NCBI GenBank assembly: GCA_009930355.1
Contig: RZYK01000014.1
Coordinates: 1 to 21,353, forward strand
DNA from: Campylobacterota bacterium
GTDB taxonomy: Bacteria; Campylobacterota; Campylobacteria; Campylobacterales; Sulfurospirillaceae
Length of the DNA stretch: 21,353 nucleotides
Direction of reading: 5' to 3'
Shown here: one piece after another, positions 6,763 through 12,608 of the stretch
How positions within the stretch are numbered: the first letter of the stretch is position 1
Layout of the letters: each line of letters begins with the position of its first letter
Notes under the pieces: model-generated
Seen by the model: the letters and a program-made list of their open reading frames with translations, nothing else
Databases searched by the model: none
Told to the model about the DNA's origin: nothing
Made by a program: the position numbers and the translations under genes

Positions 6763-7598
6763 ATCAATACTTACTCGTAGGTGAGAAAAATCGCCTAAAA
6801 ATTAGCCGTTATACTGACAATGGTGTCTATTTGATTTGCGAAGATAACGATGAGGTTTTACTACCCAATGCCTATGTGAACTATGCGATGAAAGAGGGCG
6901 ATGAAATAGATGCGTTTGTCTATTTTGACTCGGAAGACCGCATTGTGGCGAGCACGGTATTTCCTAAAGCGATGCTCGATGAATTTGGCTGTTTTGAAGT
7001 GGTGGATGTGACTCCTTTTGGAGCCTTTTTAGATTGGGGTTTGCCTAAAGATTTACTCGTTCCAAAAGCGCTTCAGAAGTTTCCTTTTTATGTGGGAATG
7101 AAGGTGGTAGTGCGTGTCTGTTTGGATGATGAAACAGGACGGATTATCGGTTCACAAAAGTACAACGACCTCTTAAGCAAGGATTTAAAAGCTCTTAAAC
7201 TCCATCAAGAAGTAAAGCTTTTGGTGCGTGAGCGAACGCCGCTTGGCTTTAAAGTGATTGTGAACAATCTCTACGATGGTATGATTTTTCACAGCGAGAT
7301 TTTTGAAAATATCGAGATTGGCGATGAGAAAAAAGGGTTTATTAAAACCTTGCGCAAAGATGGCAAACTCGATATTTCTCTTCAGCCCATTGGCGATAAA
7401 AATGAGGAATACGCGACCCAAAAAGTCTTAGAGTTTTTACATGTAAAAGGTGGCGCAAGTGAGCTTCATTATAAGAGTGAGCCAGAGGACGTTCAAGCGC
7501 AGTTGGGGCTCAGTCGTAAAGCCTTTAAGAGAGCGCTGAGCTGTTTGGTGGAGATGAAAAAAATTGAAGTGAGTGATAAGGGTATGAAGCTTAAATGA
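6759..7598 (+). CDS. cvfB: S1 RNA-binding domain protein, CvfB/YitL family
   Basis: 279-aa predicted RNA-binding protein. CvfB was first described as conserved virulence factor B in Staphylococcus; its cellular role is still loosely defined. The layout is an N-terminal S1-like barrel (about 1-65), a second S1 fold with GCFEVVDVTPFGAFLDWG (77-94), a third S1-like segment (about 145-215) ending in DGKLDISLQPIG, and a C-terminal winged helix (about 220-279) with LGLSRKAFKRALSCL. Leu227-Lys230 in the helix end before the winged-helix Gly-Gly turn are encoded by the dispersed palindrome. Overlaps both neighbours by ATGA, so it is the middle gene of a tightly coupled three-gene operon. Confidence 0.88.
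   Translation: MNQYLLVGEKNRLKISRYTDNGVYLICEDNDEVLLPNAYVNYAMKEGDEIDAFVYFDSEDRIVASTVFPKAMLDEFGCFEVVDVTPFGAFLDWGLPKDLLVPKALQKFPFYVGMKVVVRVCLDDETGRIIGSQKYNDLLSKDLKALKLHQEVKLLVRERTPLGFKVIVNNLYDGMIFHSEIFENIEIGDEKKGFIKTLRKDGKLDISLQPIGDKNEEYATQKVLEFLHVKGGASELHYKSEPEDVQAQLGLSRKAFKRALSCLVEMKKIEVSDKGMKLK
7436..7447. repeat. Iterated palindrome TTTACATGTAAA, copy 5 (encodes LHVK)
   Basis: Perfect 12-mer, extended to TTTTACATGTAAAA at 7435-7448, in the cvfB-like gene, frame Leu227-His-Val-Lys230. Confidence 0.95.
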
Positions 7599-8809
7599 AG
7601 CGTGTGGGGATTGTGGGAGCTGGGGCTTCTGGGTTGGTGTGTGCCATTGAAGCGGCTCGAAAAGGTCATGCGGTCTTTTTGTTTGAGAAAAACAGCAAAG
7701 TAGGGCGCAAAATTTTAGCCACAGGCAATGGCAAGTGCAATATCTCCAACCAAAACATCACGCTTGAAGCCTATCATGGTGAGGCAATTTTGGGCATTAA
7801 AGAGGTGTTAAAACGCTTTGATACCTTTACATGTAAAAGCTTTTTTTCAAAATTAGGGCTTGAATTTCGTGAGGGCGAAGCGGGAAAAGTATACCCGATG
7901 AGCCATCAGGCTTCGAGCGTGGTGGATGTGCTGTTGCATGAGGCACGAAGCTTGGGCGTGCAGATTTGCTTAGAGAGTGAAGTTGTGGCGATTGAGAAAA
8001 AAGAGGGGCACTTTGTTTTACATGTAAAAGAGCAAACCTCTCTTTTTGATGCGTGTGTGATTGCCACAGGAAGCCTTGCGATGCCAAATCTTGGCAGTTC
8101 TGGAAGTGGGTATGATTTTGCTAAAGCCTTTGGACATCAGATAATTGCGCCACTTCCCTCATTGGTACAGTGCGTGTGTGAAGAGAGTGATGTAGCACTC
8201 GCCAGTGGCGTGAAGATGGATGGGGTGGTAGAGCTTTTTGTGGAAAATCAAAAGGTACAATGTGCCACGGGTGACCTACTCTTTACCGCTTATGGACTCT
8301 CAGGTTCTGCTATGTTAGAAATCAGCCGAAAGGTCTCTGTCGCCTGTGCAAGAAGTGAGAGGGTGCATGTGGTGCTTGATCTGATGCCGACATTTAGTAA
8401 AGAAGCGTTGCAGAGTTTGCTTCAAAAAAGAGTTTCGATTGCCAAAGGTAAATCGCTCTCGTTGTGGCTTGAGGGGATGATTCCTAAAAAATTGGCATTG
8501 CTCATTTTGCATCATGAAAAACTTTTACATGTAAAAGATGCGTCAGAACTCAGTGCGAAAGAGCTCAAAAAGATTGTCTTTGCGCTCAAAGCCTTACGCT
8601 TACATGTAACACAGACCAAAGGGTTTGAGAGTGCAGAAGTGTGTGCGGGAGGGGTTGATTTGCGGGAGATTGAGACCAAAAGCTTGCAGTCTCGTCGTGT
8701 GGAAAATCTCTATTTTTGTGGGGAAGTGTTGGACGTGGATGGGGATTGTGGAGGGTTTAACCTCCACTTTGCATGGGCGTCTGGTTATTGCGCGGGGCAA
8801 AGCCTTTAG
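7595..8809 (+). CDS. HI0933/BaiN-family NAD(P)/FAD-dependent oxidoreductase
   Basis: 404-aa flavoprotein of the HI0933 (YhiN/BaiN-like) family. The N-terminal dinucleotide fold shows GAGASGL (8-14) and an acidic Glu31 at the end of strand 2, followed by the family signature KVGRKILATGNGKCNISN (35-52). VIATGS (155-160) is the second FAD-contact strand, and the C-terminal FAD motif is NLYFCGEVLDVDGDCGGFNL (371-390). Most family members have no proven substrate; the BaiN bile-acid role belongs to gut Clostridia and should not be assumed. The gene holds four copies of the dispersed palindrome, encoding FTCK at 78-81, LHVK at 142-145 and 311-314, and LHVT at 336-339. Starts by ATGA overlap with the S1 gene; its stop abuts the hemJ stop with no gap. 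Confidence 0.93.
   Translation: MKRVGIVGAGASGLVCAIEAARKGHAVFLFEKNSKVGRKILATGNGKCNISNQNITLEAYHGEAILGIKEVLKRFDTFTCKSFFSKLGLEFREGEAGKVYPMSHQASSVVDVLLHEARSLGVQICLESEVVAIEKKEGHFVLHVKEQTSLFDACVIATGSLAMPNLGSSGSGYDFAKAFGHQIIAPLPSLVQCVCEESDVALASGVKMDGVVELFVENQKVQCATGDLLFTAYGLSGSAMLEISRKVSVACARSERVHVVLDLMPTFSKEALQSLLQKRVSIAKGKSLSLWLEGMIPKKLALLILHHEKLLHVKDASELSAKELKKIVFALKALRLHVTQTKGFESAEVCAGGVDLREIETKSLQSRRVENLYFCGEVLDVDGDCGGFNLHFAWASGYCAGQSL
7826..7837. repeat. Iterated palindrome TTTACATGTAAA, copy 6 (encodes FTCK)
   Basis: Perfect 12-mer in the flavoprotein gene, read exactly in codon phase as Phe78-Thr-Cys-Lys81. Confidence 0.95.
8017..8028. repeat. Iterated palindrome TTTACATGTAAA, copy 7 (encodes LHVK)
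   Basis: Perfect 12-mer in the flavoprotein gene, Leu142-His-Val-Lys145, within a predicted beta-strand before the second FAD motif. Confidence 0.95.
8524..8535. repeat. Iterated palindrome TTTACATGTAAA, copy 8 (encodes LHVK)
   Basis: Core of a 16-bp perfect palindrome CTTTTACATGTAAAAG at 8522-8537 in the flavoprotein gene; Leu311-Lys314. Confidence 0.95.
8599..8610. repeat. Iterated palindrome, copy 9, two outer mismatches (encodes LHVT)
   Basis: The core TTACATGTAA (8600-8609) is intact but flanked by C on both sides. It lies 64 bp after copy 8 in the same gene and encodes Leu336-His-Val-Thr339. Confidence 0.8.
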
Positions 8810-9325
8810 TTATCCCACTTTCTCTTTTTGTTGCATAATCATGTAGATAATAAAGGCAAAAACGCCAATCGAAATAGAGGTAAACAGAAGCGAAAACGTT
8901 TTGACCACGACATAGCCTACAATGAGAAGTGAAAGCAGGGTTGGCACTTCATTGTAGGCTCTAAAAAACTTGCCACTGTATTCACACTCATCTTTTTCAA
9001 GTTTGACGCGAAAATACTCCAACGAAAAGGAGTAAGCGGTTAAAAGAGCCACAGCAACAATTTTTGCATGTAACCATGTACCTGTTTCTAATAATACGGG
9101 ATTAACAATCAGCATGGCAGTACCACTGATCAGTGTTGCCCAAAAAGCAGGTAGACCAATATATTTGTAAATTTTATACTCTTGAATTTTGACCACTTCT
9201 ACAAATTCGCTTTTATGGGCATGTTCTACATGGTAGACAAAAAGCCGTGGGAGATAAAAAAGCATCGCCATCCATGACATAAACGACATGATGTGAAAAC
9301 TCAGTATCCAGCTGTAATACTCCAT
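8810..9325 (-). CDS. hemJ: HemJ-type protoporphyrinogen oxidase (UPF0093)
   Basis: 171-aa membrane enzyme converting protoporphyrinogen IX to protoporphyrin IX in heme synthesis, the usual form in this lineage. Family landmarks are His11 in the first helix (FHIMSFMSW), LFYLPRLFVYH (22-32), TWLHAK (83-88) with His86 and Lys88, and FRAYNEVPTLLSLLIV (121-136). The start is set at ATG 9325: the protein then begins MEYYSW as in relatives, and AGGGA lies upstream. The frame remains open further upstream to 9466, but that would overlap the radical SAM gene and add a non-homologous leader. A fifth hydrophobic segment (about 143-164) extends beyond the usual ~145-aa family length. Expressed from its own promoter downstream of the radical SAM gene. 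Confidence 0.9.
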   Translation of the reverse strand: MEYYSWILSFHIMSFMSWMAMLFYLPRLFVYHVEHAHKSEFVEVVKIQEYKIYKYIGLPAFWATLISGTAMLIVNPVLLETGTWLHAKIVAVALLTAYSFSLEYFRVKLEKDECEYSGKFFRAYNEVPTLLSLLIVGYVVVKTFSLLFTSISIGVFAFIIYMIMQQKEKVG

Positions 9326-9359
9326 TCTTTTTCCCTTAAGATGACAAAATATGGTGGGC

Positions 9360-9365
9360 ATTATA
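9360..9365 (-). promoter_or_regulatory. Putative -10 element of hemJ
   Basis: TATAAT on the minus strand, preceded by an AT-rich TTATAATTGT, 34 nt upstream of the chosen hemJ ATG. This also argues against the longer hemJ frame, which would start upstream of it. Confidence 0.55.
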
Positions 9366-9392
9366 ACAATTATAAGGGTTTTTTGCGAGACT

Positions 9393-10418
9393 TTATCGCC
9401 AAATGCCTTTGATGATATACCCACAATGAGGACATGCGCCACTGCACATAAGATGGTTAGTGACACATTCCCCTAAATGCCCATGCCGTGAAATAACACC
9501 GTTATGACACTGCGGGCAGTAGGTGGATTCATGTGAGGCATCATCCACATTGCCTACGTAAACATATTTGAGCCCTGCTTCTTTGCCAATGGCGTGAGCA
9601 CGCTTGAGTGTGTCATGGGGTGTGGGTGGAAGATGGAGCATCTTGTAGGTGGGGTGAAATGCGCTGATATGCCATGGCATAGCATCATCGAGTGTGGCTT
9701 GAAACGTGGCAATTTCTCTTAGTTCCTTATCGCTATCGTTTAAGGTAGGGATAATCAGCGTGGTGGTTTCTATCCAAATTCCTTTTTGATGCGCATACGC
9801 AAGGGTATCAAGTACAGGTTGTAAAGAGGCACCACAGATTTTATGGTAAAAGTTTTGTGAGAAAGCCTTAATGTCAATGTTCATGGCATCTAAAAAAGGG
9901 GCAATGGTTTCAATCGCTTTGGGGGTTTCATAGCCGCTGGTGACGTAGATATTTTTTAATCCTGCCTCATGGGCGAGTTTTGCTGTGTCGTAGGTGTATT
10001 CAAAAAAAACAGCAGGTTCGTTGTACGTGTAGGCAATGCTTTGGCATCCTTGCTTTAGCGCTAAAGTGACAATCATCTCTGGCGTGAGCGTTTCGCCAAA
10101 AATGCGGTGTTCTTTGGTTTTAGGGTATTGGGATATCTCATGGTTTTGGCAAAATTGACAGGAAAAATTGCATCCAACGGTTCCAAAAGAGAAGACCCGT
10201 GAATGGGGTAAAAAATGAAAAAGGGGTTTTTTTTCGATGGGGTCAATGTGTGCCGCTGCTGCTTTTGCGTAGACTAAAAGCCGTAATTGTCCATTTTCAA
10301 CTCTGCGCACACCGCAGATGCCATAAGCGCCTTCGTGCAGTTTACACCGATGATAACACGCATCACACTCGATACGTCCATCGGTTAAAGAATGACTTAG
10401 CCAAGCATGTGAAGACAT
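9393..10418 (-). CDS. amrS: AmmeMemoRadiSam-system radical SAM enzyme (AmrS)
   Basis: 341-aa radical SAM protein of the AmrS type. The cluster motif CNFSCQFCQN gives Cys83, Cys87 and Cys90 (CxxxCxxC). Before it is a Cys-rich N-terminal segment (Cys18, Cys21, Cys25, Cys35) typical of this family, which also resembles pyruvate formate-lyase activators. Conserved pieces include AYTYNEPAVFFEY, NIDIKAF and PWHISAFHPTYKM. The C-terminal ~40 residues form a second Cys-rich module (Cys301, 304, 318, 325, 329, 332), probably metal-binding. The reaction is unknown; relatives are often encoded beside MEMO1 and AMMECR1 proteins, neither of which is in this window. AAGGAG upstream of ATG 10418 overlaps a copy of the dispersed palindrome. 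Confidence 0.9.
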   Translation of the reverse strand: MSSHAWLSHSLTDGRIECDACYHRCKLHEGAYGICGVRRVENGQLRLLVYAKAAAAHIDPIEKKPLFHFLPHSRVFSFGTVGCNFSCQFCQNHEISQYPKTKEHRIFGETLTPEMIVTLALKQGCQSIAYTYNEPAVFFEYTYDTAKLAHEAGLKNIYVTSGYETPKAIETIAPFLDAMNIDIKAFSQNFYHKICGASLQPVLDTLAYAHQKGIWIETTTLIIPTLNDSDKELREIATFQATLDDAMPWHISAFHPTYKMLHLPPTPHDTLKRAHAIGKEAGLKYVYVGNVDDASHESTYCPQCHNGVISRHGHLGECVTNHLMCSGACPHCGYIIKGIWR

Positions 10419-10428
10419 GAAAACTCCT

Positions 10429-10440
10429 TTTACATGTAAA
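10429..10440. repeat. Iterated palindrome TTTACATGTAAA, copy 10 (overlaps amrS ribosome-binding site)
   Basis: Perfect 12-mer, 10 bp upstream of the amrS ATG. On the minus strand its last A residues run directly into the AAGGAG Shine-Dalgarno sequence. Confidence 0.95.
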
Positions 10441-10454
10441 GAGTTGAAAGGGGC

Positions 10455-10479
10455 AAAAGAGGCGTTGAAAGCCTCTTTT
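10455..10479 (-). terminator. Hairpin terminator of the chemoreceptor gene
   Basis: AAAAGAGGC (10455-10463) pairs perfectly with GCCTCTTTT (10471-10479) around GTTGAAA, just past the stop of the minus-strand chemoreceptor gene. The A/T arms give a U-run in both directions. Confidence 0.8.
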
Positions 10480-10480
10480 T

Positions 10481-12451
10481 TTAGGTTCTAAATTCGAAAA
10501 GCTTTAGGTTAAGATTTTCCGTCATACGACTGAGATGTTCCGCTGCTCCTGCGATTTCTTCAACACTACGGGCATTTTGGCGGGAGAGTTCATTGACTTT
10601 AGAGACATCTTGAATCATCATCTCAATATCTTTTGCCGTTTTGAGATAATTTTCAATGGTTAAGTCAGAATCTTTCGTTGCTTTTTCCATGATGATAAAC
10701 ATCTCATTGATTTTAGCCTCAACACCACTGGCAGTATTGGCTAGGGACTCAACACGTTTAGAGTTTTGGCTCATCTGTTCTGAGCTATCCACAATGGATT
10801 GGACGATGACATTGATGGTGGCATTAATTTGTGCAAGACTGCTTTGGGTGCGTTCTGCTAGTTTTCTCACTTCATCGGCAACGACGGCAAACCCTCGTCC
10901 ATGTTCACCCGCCCTTGCTGCTTCAATAGCGGCATTGAGGGCTAGAAGATTGGTTTGGTCGGCAATATCGCTGATAACCGTCAGTACGCTTTTGACCTGT
11001 TCGGCATCACTGGAGAGCTGTTGAATTTTGGATGCCAACTCAATTTCAATCGCAGCGCTGTGTTGGATTTCGCTCGTGAGCGTCAAAATCGTCGTGTTCG
11101 CTTCACGCAAATAGCGATTGGCCTCGACCAAGCCCTCTTTACTTTTTTGCGCTTCATTCATACTCTCATGCATATCCGCTTTGAGTTTATCGCCCTGTTC
11201 CGTAGCGTTTGTCACAATGCTTACAGAGGTTTCAACTGCTTTTCCAACACCCATGGATGTGCTAGAGAGTTCATGTGAAATGGAAGAGTTTTCGGTTGAA
11301 ATGGATTTGGCATCCACGATTAGAACCCGCACTTTGTCAATAAAACGATTAATCTGTTCACTCGCTTGTGCAATTTCATCGTTGCCTACAATCATCAATT
11401 TTCGAGTCAAATCGCCATCCCCGCTGGAGAGTTCACGTGCTTTTTCGATGAGGTTTGTGAGTGGTTGAGTAATGATTTTATTAATTGCAACCCAAATGAC
11501 CACAAGCATCAGAAGCGTCATCAGTGAAGCGACTAAAATGAGTCGGTTACGAAGAGCATCGTTTGCTTCTTGAAAATCAGCGTTGTATGCTTTGGCAACT
11601 AAAATCCAATTCCATTTATCGAAGGTATGAAAATTGACGATAATTTCTTTGCCTTCTTCTATAACATGAAGCAAGCCATTTTTTTGTTCTAAGATTTTTT
11701 TATCGAGCGCAGAGGTTACTTTTTGGCTATCTAAGGTTGGGTGAATATCGTAACTTTGGCTTTTTGTGTTCATAGCATAAAAATGGCCTTTTTCACCAAT
11801 TTTCATCTGATGAATCTCTTTTTCAAGTGTTTTTAAACCTTCTGTAAATTCATACCCAATGAATAAAATACCAATGACATTTCCCTTATCAATAATGGGT
11901 TCATAGACGGTGACATAATCTTTACCAAATAAACGGGCATTTCCTACATACTGTTTTTGACTCATAATAGGCTCATACGCTGGGCTTGATTTACCTAAAA
12001 ATGTTCCCATGGCTCGTTCATTTTTTTCATTGCGTAAGGAAGTGGTGATGCGAACAAAATCATCCCCTTTTTTCACAAAAACAGTGGCAATTGCTCCTGT
12101 AAGTTTAGTATAAGCATCGAGGGTTTCGAAGTTATTGTTTAAAACTATACCCTCTGAGAGAATAAGTGGTGTCTCAATCTCTTTAATGAAAGCAGTTTGG
12201 GTGGTGTCAAGATGGAAATTTTTAAAATGAGATTTAAAAACAGCAAAAAGTTTTAGACTTGATTCTTCAAGGGAGCTATTGTAAATGTGTGTGGTTTTTT
12301 GCAGCGCTACCAAACGGGCGTTGACTTTGCCCTCAGTCTCTTTGGTAATATAATGACTTAAGTAGCTATTAATATAGACGATGAAAAGCACCATGGATAG
12401 AAAGATAATACATAACTGTATGGCAGATAATTTTTTTGCCAAAGAATTCAT
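10481..12451 (-). CDS. Methyl-accepting chemotaxis protein with Cache-type sensor
   Basis: 656-aa inner-membrane chemoreceptor. A TM helix at about 12-32 is followed by a ~270-residue periplasmic sensor of the Cache_3-Cache_2 type: TGAIATVFVKKGDDFVRI (118-135), then a Tyr-rich stretch ending VIGILFIGY (192-200). A second TM lies at 304-326, then HAMP (about 327-382) and the cytoplasmic signalling coiled coil. The hairpin tip DQTNLLALNAAIEAARAGEHGRGFAVVADEVRKLA (498-532) contacts CheA and CheW. It ends LFEFRT with no CheR-docking pentapeptide. The ligand is unknown; family relatives often sense small organic acids or amino acids. ATG 12451 has an AAGGA sequence upstream, and a perfect-stem hairpin precedes that site. 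Confidence 0.94.
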   Translation of the reverse strand: MNSLAKKLSAIQLCIIFLSMVLFIVYINSYLSHYITKETEGKVNARLVALQKTTHIYNSSLEESSLKLFAVFKSHFKNFHLDTTQTAFIKEIETPLILSEGIVLNNNFETLDAYTKLTGAIATVFVKKGDDFVRITTSLRNEKNERAMGTFLGKSSPAYEPIMSQKQYVGNARLFGKDYVTVYEPIIDKGNVIGILFIGYEFTEGLKTLEKEIHQMKIGEKGHFYAMNTKSQSYDIHPTLDSQKVTSALDKKILEQKNGLLHVIEEGKEIIVNFHTFDKWNWILVAKAYNADFQEANDALRNRLILVASLMTLLMLVVIWVAINKIITQPLTNLIEKARELSSGDGDLTRKLMIVGNDEIAQASEQINRFIDKVRVLIVDAKSISTENSSISHELSSTSMGVGKAVETSVSIVTNATEQGDKLKADMHESMNEAQKSKEGLVEANRYLREANTTILTLTSEIQHSAAIEIELASKIQQLSSDAEQVKSVLTVISDIADQTNLLALNAAIEAARAGEHGRGFAVVADEVRKLAERTQSSLAQINATINVIVQSIVDSSEQMSQNSKRVESLANTASGVEAKINEMFIIMEKATKDSDLTIENYLKTAKDIEMMIQDVSKVNELSRQNARSVEEIAGAAEHLSRMTENLNLKLFEFRT

Positions 12452-12462
12452 TTTTTTTCCTT

Positions 12463-12487
12463 AAGATAACCTAATGTTGGCTATCTT
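12463..12487 (-). promoter_or_regulatory. Inverted repeat in the chemoreceptor leader/promoter
   Basis: On the minus strand AAGATAGCC (12487-12479) pairs with GGTTATCTT (12471-12463), including one G-U pair, around AACATTA. It ends directly at the AAGGA ribosome-binding site. A TAAGAT -10-like hexamer (12483-12488) overlaps the distal arm. It could be an operator or an RNA hairpin that occludes translation. Confidence 0.4.
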
Positions 12488-12523
12488 ATCTCAAATAATC
12501 TTAGAATTTTATGGTTTTTTAAT

Positions 12524-12535
12524 TTTACATGTAAA
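12524..12535. repeat. Iterated palindrome TTTACATGTAAA, copy 11 (divergent promoter region)
   Basis: Perfect 12-mer within TTTTACATGTAAAA (12523-12536), between the divergent chemoreceptor and dnaE genes. It shares sequence with a second perfect palindrome, GTAAAAATATTTTTAC (12531-12546). Confidence 0.95.
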
Positions 12536-12573
12536 AATATTTTTACCTTCTCAAAGGCAATTAAGTCCTCTTT

Positions 12574-12600
12574 TGTTACAATAAAACAAAAACCTATAAT
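12574..12600 (+). promoter_or_regulatory. Putative promoter(s) of dnaE
   Basis: Two -10-like hexamers lie close together: TACAAT (12577-12582) and TATAAT (12595-12600). The second has TTGTTA 15 bp upstream but is only 8 nt from the ATG, which would give a leaderless or nearly leaderless message. The first would leave a ~20-nt leader with only a weak GAG before the start. Confidence 0.45.
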
Positions 12601-12608
12601 GAGATTTT

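Noticed and set aside
9063..9074. Additional palindrome-like site TTTGCATGTAAC in hemJ
   Set aside because: Two mismatches and it breaks the core symmetry; the encoded LHAK is part of the native HemJ WLHAK motif, so chance is the simpler explanation.
8810..9466. Longer hemJ reading frame beginning at 9466 (218 aa)
   Set aside because: It overlaps the 3' end of the radical SAM gene and lies upstream of the likely hemJ promoter; the family N-terminus starts at MEYYSW (ATG 9325), which has its own ribosome-binding site.
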